From Bradyrhizobium sp. BR 10289 (GTDB lineage: Bacteria > Pseudomonadota > Alphaproteobacteria > Rhizobiales > Xanthobacteraceae), in contig NZ_JACOFR010000003.1 of assembly GCF_019455385.1 (NCBI RefSeq), positions 186,001-250,000 of the forward strand: 64,000 nt of DNA. Direction: 5' to 3'. The notes under the pieces are model-generated. The model did not search any database. It was not told the DNA's origin and worked only from the letters and a program-made list of their open reading frames with translations. The position numbers and the translations under genes were made by a program. Each line of letters begins with the position of its first letter. Positions within the stretch are counted from its first letter, which is position 1. Below, piece by piece: positions 9,276-18,315 of the stretch.

Positions 9276-9298
9276 GTTAACCCTAATGGCCGGTTAAC
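9276..9298 (-). promoter_or_regulatory. Inverted repeat GTTAACC / GGTTAAC upstream of tadD-like gene
   Basis: GTTAACC (9276-9282) and GGTTAAC (9292-9298) form a perfect inverted repeat with a 9-base spacer, 54 bases upstream of the tadD-like start. Each arm contains TTAAC, the half-site found in CtrA boxes, and the same half-site occurs upstream of cpaB. The spacing does not match the standard TTAA-N7-TTAA, so the identity of the binding protein is open. Confidence 0.35.
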
Positions 9299-9309
9299 GC
9301 CGGTCTCCC

Positions 9310-10800
9310 TCAGGGCGGTGCTTCCCCTCCGAGCCCCAGATCGAGGCCAAGCGCCTTCAGCTGCGCATTCAGATCGTGCAGCAATTGCAACCGTTGCCCC
9401 GTCTGTGCCGCAACATCGAACCCGGTGCGCGGCATCCCCGGCCATTCGCGCCGAAGGTCCTCGCGGCTGAACAGGCGCCTCGCGAGGAGCTCGTCGAGCT
9501 GCGACGGATCGATGCCGAGCGCCCCGGCGCATTGCGCGATCAACTGGCGCACCAGACCTGCCGCGGCGCTGAGCGCCGCAACTTCACGCTTGCGCCCGGA
9601 TCTGGCGAGCCCGCCTTCGAGATCAGCCAGAGCATGCGAGGTGACGAGATAGGTGTGAAGCGCATTCGCCCAGTCCGGCTCGCCGTCTGCATAGAAGGCG
9701 CGGCGCGTCAGCAGGCGGCGGAGCAGCGCCGCGACCTGATCCCGCGTCAGCGCCGCGGATGACGCGATCTCGATCGCCACCTGGACAGCCGGATCGCGGG
9801 AATAATCTCGTCCTGCGGGCAGCCGGATCACACCATCCGGCAGGTTCGAATCAAGCAGGTGGAAGCCACCATTGTTGCGCGACCGCGAATAGCGCGCGAT
9901 CGCAAAGCCATATTCGGCATCGTCAGTCCTAAACATTGGCCCGAAATGGACGATGTTGAAGCCGGCATCATCGCCGGCCTGCCCGGTCGACGACGGACAG
10001 GACAGCACGTAGATCGTGCGCCAGAACGATTCGTTGCCATCGCTCCGCGTCGCGCGCGGGTCGGGAATCGAATAGCGGGTCAATCCCTCGACGTGGCGAT
10101 GACCGTGAAGCACCAGATTGACGTTGAGCGAGGTGGCGGCTTCGAGGAACGTCGCGGGCGCGGCGAGGTACATCAGCGGCTCGTCCGGCGCACCGAGAAA
10201 CCGTTTGCCTTCGCCCGTCGCCTGAGGCAGCGGATGATGGTGCAGCGCCAGCACCCGCACCAGGTTTTCCGCCGGCTCGGCATAATCAGCCCGCCCCGCG
10301 GCCCCCATGCTGCCCGCGAGCTCGACGCTCAGCCGGGCAGAATCCACGACCAGCGCATGATAGGTGCTCGCATCGACATTGCCGCTCGCAAGCGTCGTGA
10401 GGCTCGCACGGTTGGAATCCAGCAGCACCAGATCGAGGCCGGCCTGGCGGTAATAGACGCTCTTCGAGGTCCGCGGCAGATGCAGGTAATCATAGACGTC
10501 GTGACGGCCGCCCCGCTGACTCGGCCGCTTGACGTCGTGGTTGCCCGCAACCGCCTGGATGTCGGTGAACAGCCCGGTCTGCCGGAACGAGGCGATGACG
10601 GCGAGCGCTTCGTCGAGCGCGCGCGGCGTCGGGTCATCGACGAGGTCGCCCGTGATCAGCAGAATACGATCGGGAACATCGGCAAACTCCGCCATTCTCT
10701 CGCGCAGGGCCGCACTGAGGGCCTCGATCGCTGCAAGCAACCGCCCTGACCCGTCCAGATGCAGGTCGGATATCTGCGCAATAACGAATGATCTATCCAT
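9310..10800 (-). CDS. Calcineurin-like metallophosphoesterase
   Basis: This 496-residue protein carries the full metallophosphoesterase motif set in its first ~280 residues: ISDLHLDG (near residue 8-15, Asp and His metal ligands), GDLVDDP, GNHD, LALHHHPLPQ and LHGHRHVEG. These bind a dinuclear metal centre. The C-terminal ~220 residues are helical, with no motif I recognise, and may be a family-specific module. The substrate cannot be deduced. Start MDRSFVIAQ at 10800 was chosen because the conserved domain begins at once; an alternative start at 10836 adds 12 residues. It has no clear operon partner: tadD lies 87 bases downstream in the same direction. Confidence 0.85.
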   Translation of the reverse strand: MDRSFVIAQISDLHLDGSGRLLAAIEALSAALRERMAEFADVPDRILLITGDLVDDPTPRALDEALAVIASFRQTGLFTDIQAVAGNHDVKRPSQRGGRHDVYDYLHLPRTSKSVYYRQAGLDLVLLDSNRASLTTLASGNVDASTYHALVVDSARLSVELAGSMGAAGRADYAEPAENLVRVLALHHHPLPQATGEGKRFLGAPDEPLMYLAAPATFLEAATSLNVNLVLHGHRHVEGLTRYSIPDPRATRSDGNESFWRTIYVLSCPSSTGQAGDDAGFNIVHFGPMFRTDDAEYGFAIARYSRSRNNGGFHLLDSNLPDGVIRLPAGRDYSRDPAVQVAIEIASSAALTRDQVAALLRRLLTRRAFYADGEPDWANALHTYLVTSHALADLEGGLARSGRKREVAALSAAAGLVRQLIAQCAGALGIDPSQLDELLARRLFSREDLRREWPGMPRTGFDVAAQTGQRLQLLHDLNAQLKALGLDLGLGGEAPP

Positions 10801-11093
10801 TTTGCGCCGCTCATTTGCGAATGCTGCGTCGCCCAAACGATCTGAGAAATGCCTTCAACGAGAGGATTCAGGCCGGTCTCGACCCGGGTCAGCCTCGCCC
10901 CGGGCAGGTATCAATCGTGTGCCCCTGCGTTGTCGCACGCGATGCGTGCAGTGCCGCACCGAACAATTTAAAATATTCCTCAATCATGCCACAACCGCAG
11001 CGCTAGTAAAGCCCTGCGGCCGCGCTCTCTTGAACGGCGTTCTCAGCCTGCAATGTTACGAGATTCGGACGCCGATAGTTTCGTCTCACTCGA
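10801..11093. other. Intergenic region without a supported gene
   Basis: About 290 bases separate the metallophosphoesterase start from the end of the small membrane-protein gene. Short open frames exist here but lack recognisable features. A lower-GC stretch near 10965-10990 may hold the phosphoesterase promoter; I see no repeat or hairpin of note. Confidence 0.4.
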
Positions 11094-11297
11094 TCAATAT
11101 TCGATGGCCAGCCGCTTGCGGATTTCGTCGATGCGCCTGTCGAGCGCATCGAAGCGGGCGTGGACGGAGCGATCGTGGAGATAGAAGACGTAACCACCGG
11201 CCAGGAACGCGAAGATCCAATGGTGATGCTCGACATAGCCGAAGATCGCCTCGACGGCCTGTCCGATGAACGTGACCACGCTCCACACAAATTCCAT
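11094..11297 (-). CDS. Small hypothetical membrane protein (67 aa)
   Basis: This short frame begins MEFVWSVVTFIGQAVEAIFG and is preceded by GGGAGAG seven bases upstream of the ATG, a good ribosome binding site. It has one or two hydrophobic segments (residues 4-20 and 28-44) followed by a charged amphipathic C-terminus (RFDALDRRIDEIRKRLAIEY) that looks like a short coiled coil. No family is recognised. The strong RBS and a coherent membrane-plus-coil layout argue that it is real. A longer version starting at 11375 would add residues of no clear character and was not used. Confidence 0.6.
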   Translation of the reverse strand: MEFVWSVVTFIGQAVEAIFGYVEHHHWIFAFLAGGYVFYLHDRSVHARFDALDRRIDEIRKRLAIEY

Positions 11298-11491
11298 TGA
11301 ATACTCTCCCGGCAGGCTTCGTGTTCGGCCGCCCGCGATCTTCACGTTCGACGGCCGTCTTCCGGAACCTAGCATGGCCCCTCAGTTGCGAGTAGCGGCT
11401 CGCGGGACGGTGACAGCAAAGCCGATTGCAGGCGCAGCAAAACTCTGCGAAGTCTGCTCCATTCGCTTGATCTGACGGTCCGGACCCGCCA

Positions 11492-12865
11492 ATGCCCTCT
11501 GTCTTCGAAACCTCGCCCGACGCCATCCCGATCACCTTCGTCACCAAGTCGAGCTGGGATCAAGTTGCCGAGACGCTGCCGCCGGCGCAACGCCAATTCG
11601 CCACCGCGAACGGCTATGCTGGCAAGCCCGGCGGCTATCTGGCGCTGCCCACGCCTGACGGCGCGATCGCACAGGTGCTGTTCGGCCTCGAGGACGACGG
11701 CGCAAGATCGCGCGATCTGTTCCGGCCGGGCGCCCTGCCCGGCCTGCTGCCGCCGGGCACCTATCGCTTTGCCAATGCACCCCACGATGCACGACTGGCC
11801 GCGCTCGCCTTTGCACTGGGGTGCTACCGCTTTGCCCGCTACCGCAAGGCCGATCGTCCCGACGTCCGCCTGGTGCCGCCGGATGGCGTCGATGCAGCCG
11901 AGATCAGCCGCATTGCGGACGCTGCGATGCTGGCGCGCGACCTCATCAACACGCCGTCCAACGACATGGGTCCTGAGGAACTCGCCGCGGCCGCGCAGGC
12001 GCTTGCCGGCGAATTCGGTGCGAGCTTTGCGTGCACCATCGGCGAGGATCTGAAGACGAATTTTCCGCTGATCCACGCCGTCGGCATGGCCTCGACCCGC
12101 GCGCCGCGGCTGATCGACATCGGCTGGGGTGATCCTGATCATCCCAAGGTGACGCTGGTCGGCAAGGGCGTCTGCTTCGACACCGGCGGGCTCGACCTGA
12201 AGCCGTCGAGCGGCATGCTGATCATGAAGAAGGACATGGGCGGCGCCGCCAACGTGCTGGCGCTGGCGCGCATGGTGATGGACGCGAAGCTGAAAGTGCG
12301 GCTGCGCGTGCTGATTCCCGCGGTCGAGAATGCCGTCGCCGGCAATGCCTTCCGCCCGCTCGACATCTTCACCTCGCGCAAGGGCATCACGGTGGAGATC
12401 GGCAATACCGATGCGGAAGGCCGGCTCGTGCTCGCCGACGCTTTGGCCCTCGCCGACGAGGAGAAGCCGGAGCTTCTGATCGATCTCGGCACGTTGACGG
12501 GCGCTGCCCGCGTCGCGCTCGGGCCGGATTTACCGCCCTTTTACACCAATGATGAGCGGCTCGCCGCCGACGTCGCGCGCTGCGCGGCGAAGGAAAACGA
12601 TCCGTTGTGGCGCATGCCGCTGTGGCCGCCTTACGATGCGTGGCTGGATTCCAAGACCGCCACCATCACCAACGCCCCCTCCGGCGGCTTTGCCGGCTCG
12701 GTGATCTGCGCGCTGTTCCTGCAGCGCTTCGTCGAGCAGGCCAAGAGCTGGCTTCACGTGGACATCTACGGCTGGACGCCGTCGTCGAAGCCGGCACGCC
12801 CCGAAGGCGGCGAATGCCAGGCCGCGCGTGCCATCTACAGCCTGCTGAGCGAGCGCTATGCATGA
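11492..12865 (+). CDS. M17-family leucyl aminopeptidase
   Basis: This 457-residue enzyme belongs to the M17 zinc/manganese aminopeptidases, which remove N-terminal amino acids from peptides in the cytoplasm. The signature NTDAEGRL lies near residues 305-312. The metal-binding lysine/aspartate region is GKGVCFDTGGLDLKPSSGM (about 222-240), followed by MKKDMGGAANVLALA. The C-terminal catalytic domain is complete. It is shorter than PepA, with a reduced N-terminal domain, as in the PepB-like rhizobial group. It overlaps the next gene by 8 bases, so the two are probably co-translated. Confidence 0.93.
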   Translation: MPSVFETSPDAIPITFVTKSSWDQVAETLPPAQRQFATANGYAGKPGGYLALPTPDGAIAQVLFGLEDDGARSRDLFRPGALPGLLPPGTYRFANAPHDARLAALAFALGCYRFARYRKADRPDVRLVPPDGVDAAEISRIADAAMLARDLINTPSNDMGPEELAAAAQALAGEFGASFACTIGEDLKTNFPLIHAVGMASTRAPRLIDIGWGDPDHPKVTLVGKGVCFDTGGLDLKPSSGMLIMKKDMGGAANVLALARMVMDAKLKVRLRVLIPAVENAVAGNAFRPLDIFTSRKGITVEIGNTDAEGRLVLADALALADEEKPELLIDLGTLTGAARVALGPDLPPFYTNDERLAADVARCAAKENDPLWRMPLWPPYDAWLDSKTATITNAPSGGFAGSVICALFLQRFVEQAKSWLHVDIYGWTPSSKPARPEGGECQAARAIYSLLSERYA

Positions 12866-13700
12866 TCCGCGATTGACGCCGGCGCGGGGCGACCTCGCCG
12901 CCAAATATCTCGAAGGCCAGGTGGAAGCCGACCGCTTCGTCACCGGCGAGGACTTCGAGGTGACCGCGCCGATCGCCGCCGTGCGCGAGCAGCCCTCATC
13001 GAACGCGATGCTGATGACCGAAGCGCTGCGCGGCGAGCGCGTCACGATCTACGATCGCAACGGCGAAGGCTGGGCCTGGGGTCAGCTGGGCGGCGACGGC
13101 TATGTCGGCTGGTTGCCGGACGCCGCACTGACGAAGCCGGCGGCCGCGCCGACGCACAAGGTGAGCGCACTGCGGACCTTTGCCTTCCCCGGCCCCTCGA
13201 TCAAGCTGCCGCCGGCCGATACGCTGGTGCTGGGCTCGAGGGTTGCGATTTCGCGCGAGGACGGTAGCTTCGCCGTGACGCGCGACGGAGCGTTCCTGCC
13301 GAAGACGCATCTCGCCCCGCTCGATCACCGCGAGCCGGATTTCGTCGCTGTGGCCGAGCGCTTCGTCGGGACTCCCTATCTGTGGGGTGGCAAGAGCAGC
13401 TTTGGGATCGACTGTTCGGGCCTGGTGCAGGTGTCGCTGACATCCGCCGGCATCGGCTGCCCGCGCGACAGCGACATGCAATTGGGCGGCCTCGGACGTG
13501 CCCTCGAGCCGCATGAGCGGAGCAAGCTCCAGCGCGGCGATCTGATCTTCTGGAAGGGCCACGTCGCCATCGTCCGCGATGCCGCCACCATGGTTCACGC
13601 CAATGCGCATCACATGGCAACCGTGATCGAGCCGATCGAGCCGGCAATTGCGCGGATCAAGGCGGCCGGCAGCGACGTCGTCGCGATCAAGCGACTTTAG
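12858..13700 (+). CDS. NlpC/P60 (C40) cell-wall peptidase
   Basis: The protein has 280 residues. The N-terminal half contains SH3-like segments (VTAPIAAVREQPSSNAML and EGWAWGQLGGDGYVGWLPDAAL, about residues 35-95), and a third region precedes the catalytic domain. The C-terminal NlpC/P60 domain has GTPYLWGGKS, the nucleophile in IDCSGLV (Cys near residue 186) and the histidine in GHVAIVRD (near 234). Such enzymes cut gamma-D-Glu-diaminopimelate bonds in peptidoglycan peptides. No signal peptide is seen, which with the coupled aminopeptidase suggests recycling of murein peptides in the cytoplasm (inference). Confidence 0.93.
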   Translation: MHDPRLTPARGDLAAKYLEGQVEADRFVTGEDFEVTAPIAAVREQPSSNAMLMTEALRGERVTIYDRNGEGWAWGQLGGDGYVGWLPDAALTKPAAAPTHKVSALRTFAFPGPSIKLPPADTLVLGSRVAISREDGSFAVTRDGAFLPKTHLAPLDHREPDFVAVAERFVGTPYLWGGKSSFGIDCSGLVQVSLTSAGIGCPRDSDMQLGGLGRALEPHERSKLQRGDLIFWKGHVAIVRDAATMVHANAHHMATVIEPIEPAIARIKAAGSDVVAIKRL

Positions 13701-14380
13701 CGACAGATCATAGGAGGGGTCGAGCGCCCGGTTCTGCAGACGCGGCTTTACGCTCTCGCGGCTGATTTCGCCCGAGCTTTGCTTGAACTCTTCGCTCTCC
13801 GATCATGGAGGGCGCAGGGAAGGCCAGGGTGCCGACATCGCACCCGCGGTCTGCTGCGCAAAACGTAGCGCAGAAAAACCGCACAGCAGCATACAGGTGG
13901 TGCCGAACACTCGGCCTTCCCTGCGCAGTGGTCGGACGGCTTATGCCGTGCTCTCCCGGGAGCCGACCTTTCCTCTGGCCTCCCTCGCCCCGCGAATTGA
14001 CGATGCCGTCCGCCCGGTTGGGCTCGCGCACATCTCCGCAAGAGCTTGACCGTAGCAACGACGGCCAGGACCACACGGTTTTGCCGTACGCAGCTCATCC
14101 GGCTTCGCCAAGAGGCTTCGCCGGACTTCGGCGCCGTTCGTCTGCACGCGGCCACGAGCTCACAGGGACTACCCGCCCTGCCCGCACCTTCCGCGCCGAC
14201 GCTGCCGCGTCCACCGCAACCCGGCCCGCGCTTCGAACGACTCGCGAACCGCCCCTCTTCGTGGGCCGGGCCGCCGTCATATATGCCGTAATTCCGAATT
14301 TCGGTAAAGTGGAATATTTTTGCGCATAGGGATTGACGAGGTCGCAGGTGTTTTGCCCGACGGGCAGTTTTGCGGCAGGG
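13701..14380. repeat. Gene-free block rich in perfect stems; likely dispersed structured repeat
   Basis: No convincing gene is present in this 680-base stretch. It contains many stems: a 14-bp outer stem, 13812-13825 with 13913-13926; inside it hairpins 13827-13832/13840-13845 (6 bp) and 13854-13859/13868-13873 (6 bp); ACGGC-TTAT-GCCGT at 13936-13949; the palindrome CTCCCGGGAG at 13953-13962; CCGGC/GCCGG at about 14099-14124; an 8-bp stem 14220-14227/14263-14270; and GCCCGACGGGC at 14355-14365. From memory, similar blocks recur in many Bradyrhizobium genomes as non-coding repeats and are often mis-annotated as small proteins. Whether it is a structured RNA or a non-autonomous mobile element is unknown. 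Confidence 0.6.
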
Positions 14381-16018
<1,638 letters not shown>

Positions 16019-16025
16019 CACGCCC

Positions 16026-17204
16026 TCACCTGAACGTCTTGCGCGGATCGAAGGCGTCGCGCACGGCTTCGCCGATGAAGATCAGGAGCGACAGCATGAT
16101 CGCGACCGAGAAGAATCCGGAAAAACCGAGCCAGGGTGCCTGCACGTTCGACTTGCCCTGCGACAACAGCTCACCGAGCGACGGCGAGCCGGGCGGCAGC
16201 CCGAAGCCCAGGAAGTCGAGGGCCGTGAGCGTCATGACTGAGCTCGACACGATGAACGGCAGGAACGTCATCGTCGCGACCATCGCGTTCGGCAGCAGAT
16301 GCCGGAACATGATGACCTTGTTCGACACGCCGAGCGCACGCGCCGCCTGGATGTACTCGAAATTGCGCCCGCGCAGAAATTCCGCCCGCACGAGCCCGAC
16401 CAATGACACCCAGGAGAACAGCAGCAGGATGCCGAGCAGCACGAAGAACCCGGGCACCAGCACCGACGACAGGATCAGCAGGAGATAGAGCGACGGGATC
16501 GCGGTCCATATCTCGATGAAGCGTTGGAACAGCAGGTCGACCCAACCACCGAAATAGCCTTGCACCGCTCCGGCTGCGATGCCGACGACCGAGGAGACGA
16601 TGGTGAGGCAGAGGCCGAACAGCACGGAGATGCGGAAGCCATAAATCAGTCGTGCCACCACGTCGCGGCCCTGATCGTCGGTGCCGAGCCAGTTGTATTC
16701 GAGGTCGCGGCAACTCTTCAGGCCCTTTTTCTCGACGACAGGCTTGCACTGCGCCTCCGTCAGCATCCAAGTCGGCGGCGACGGTGCCGGCGTCGGCAGA
16801 TCGAGATTATGGGTGTCGTAGGAGTAGCGGATCAGCGGCCAGACGACGCTGCCGCCCTTGTCCTTGATCAGCTTCTGCAAATAGGGATCGCGATAATCGG
16901 CCGCGGTCTCGAAGTCACCGCCGAAGGTCGTTTCGGAATAGGTGACGAAGGCCGGCCAATAGAGGTGGCCGTCATATTTGACCAGGAACGGCCGGTCGTT
17001 GGCGATCAGCTCGGCGAACAGCGACACCACGAACAGGATCATGAAGATCCAGAACGACCAATAGCCGCGCCGGTTCGCCTTGAAATTCTGCCAGCGCCGC
17101 CGGTTGAGCGGCGACGGCGCGAACGGCTTGCGCGTGATCGGCACGGCGTCACCGAGCGGTGACTTCGCGGTGGTCTCGATCGGGGTGGGAGCGGTCAATG
17201 TCAT
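16026..17204 (-). CDS. yejE: Peptide ABC transporter permease YejE
   Basis: This 392-residue permease has an N-terminal cytoplasmic stretch, a first membrane segment at about residues 40-60, a long periplasmic loop that is typical of YejE (about 60-170, containing WPLIRYSYDTHNLDLP), and a C-terminal DppC-like domain with the EAA-type loop (RALGVSNKVIMFRHLLPNA). The start at 17204 overlaps the yejB stop in the form TGATG, indicating translational coupling. A longer frame from 17246 would run back into yejB and was rejected. Confidence 0.95.
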   Translation of the reverse strand: MTLTAPTPIETTAKSPLGDAVPITRKPFAPSPLNRRRWQNFKANRRGYWSFWIFMILFVVSLFAELIANDRPFLVKYDGHLYWPAFVTYSETTFGGDFETAADYRDPYLQKLIKDKGGSVVWPLIRYSYDTHNLDLPTPAPSPPTWMLTEAQCKPVVEKKGLKSCRDLEYNWLGTDDQGRDVVARLIYGFRISVLFGLCLTIVSSVVGIAAGAVQGYFGGWVDLLFQRFIEIWTAIPSLYLLLILSSVLVPGFFVLLGILLLFSWVSLVGLVRAEFLRGRNFEYIQAARALGVSNKVIMFRHLLPNAMVATMTFLPFIVSSSVMTLTALDFLGFGLPPGSPSLGELLSQGKSNVQAPWLGFSGFFSVAIMLSLLIFIGEAVRDAFDPRKTFR

Positions 17205-18313
17205 CAGACCTCCCGCGCCTCGAAATCGATCCGCGGGTCGATCCACATGTAGGTCAGGTCGGAGATCAAGTTGATCACGAGGCCGACGAGCGAAAATATG
17301 AAGAGCGTACCGAACACCACCGGATAGTCGCGGTTGAGAACGCTCTCGAAGCTAAGCAGCCCGAGACCGTCCAGCGAGAAGATCGTCTCGATCAGAAGCG
17401 AGCCCGAGAAGAAGGCGTGGATGAAGGTGCCGGGGAAGCCGGCGATGACGATCAGCATCGCATTGCGGAAGACGTGGCCATAGAGCACACGGCTCTCGCT
17501 GCAGCCCTTGGCGCGCGCGGTCATCACATATTGCTTGCGGATCTCGTCCAGGAACGAATTCTTGGTCAGAAACGTCATGGTGGTGAACGCGCCGAGCCCC
17601 ATGGCGATCAGGGGCAGCGTCAGATGCCAGAAGTAATCGACGATCTTCCAGTACCAGGGAAATTGCGACCAGCCGTCCGACGTCAGTCCACGCAGCGGAA
17701 ACCAGTTGAAGAACGAGCCGCCGGCAAACAGGATGATCAGCAGGATCGCGAAAAGGAAGCCCGGGATCGCATAGCCGAGCACGAGCACGGTCGACGTCCA
17801 GGTGTCGAAGCGCGAGCCGTCCTTGACCGCCTTGCGGATGCCGAGCGGAATCGAGATCAGATAAGTGATCAGGGTCAGCCAGATGCCGAGCGAAATCGAG
17901 ACCGGCAGCTTCTCCTTGATCAGCTGCACCACGCTGACGTCGCGGAAATAGCTCTTGCCGAAATCGAAGCGCGCGAAATTCCACACCATCAGCGCGAAGC
18001 GCTCCGGGGCCGGCTTGTCGAAGCCGAACTGTACCTCCAGCTTCTTGATGAAATCGGGATCTAGCCCCTGGGCGCCGCGATATTTGGAATTGATGGCGTC
18101 GCCGCCGGCGCCGACTTGCCCAGGCGCGCGCTGCGCAAAATCGCCGCCGCCCGAGATGCGCGAGGTGCCGCCGGTGTCGGCCCCCGAAAGCTGCGCGATG
18201 ACGCGCTCGACCGGGCCACCCGGCGCGAACTGCACGACGACGAAGGAGACGAAGAGAATCCCGAGCAGGGTCGGAATCATCAGCAGGATGCGGCGGGCGA
18301 TATAGGCGCTCAT
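17204..18313 (-). CDS. yejB: Peptide ABC transporter permease YejB
   Basis: This 369-residue DppB-type permease begins with the conserved N-terminal membrane helix (MSAYIARRILLMIPTLLGIL). It has the characteristic FAPGGPVERV segment, and an EAA loop (TARAKGCSESRVLYGHVFRNAM, about 257-278). An insert around residues 45-90 (GADTGGTSRISGGGDF) matches the longer YejB subgroup. It sits between the second yejA copy and yejE with only 2 bases to the former. Confidence 0.95.
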   Translation of the reverse strand: MSAYIARRILLMIPTLLGILFVSFVVVQFAPGGPVERVIAQLSGADTGGTSRISGGGDFAQRAPGQVGAGGDAINSKYRGAQGLDPDFIKKLEVQFGFDKPAPERFALMVWNFARFDFGKSYFRDVSVVQLIKEKLPVSISLGIWLTLITYLISIPLGIRKAVKDGSRFDTWTSTVLVLGYAIPGFLFAILLIILFAGGSFFNWFPLRGLTSDGWSQFPWYWKIVDYFWHLTLPLIAMGLGAFTTMTFLTKNSFLDEIRKQYVMTARAKGCSESRVLYGHVFRNAMLIVIAGFPGTFIHAFFSGSLLIETIFSLDGLGLLSFESVLNRDYPVVFGTLFIFSLVGLVINLISDLTYMWIDPRIDFEAREV

Positions 18314-18315
18314 GA

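Noticed and set aside
9310..10800. Cas3- or toxin-like role for the metallophosphoesterase
   Set aside because: The motifs are those of calcineurin-like phosphoesterases; there is no helicase or HD domain and no partner gene suggesting a defence function.
13708..14329. Several small open frames in the structured block
   Set aside because: They overlap each other on both strands, have no signal or domain, and lie within the palindromic repeat sequence.
14355..14365. GCCCGACGGGC as the terminator of yejF
   Set aside because: On the yejF strand the stem is followed by AAAAC rather than a T-run, so intrinsic termination is not supported there.
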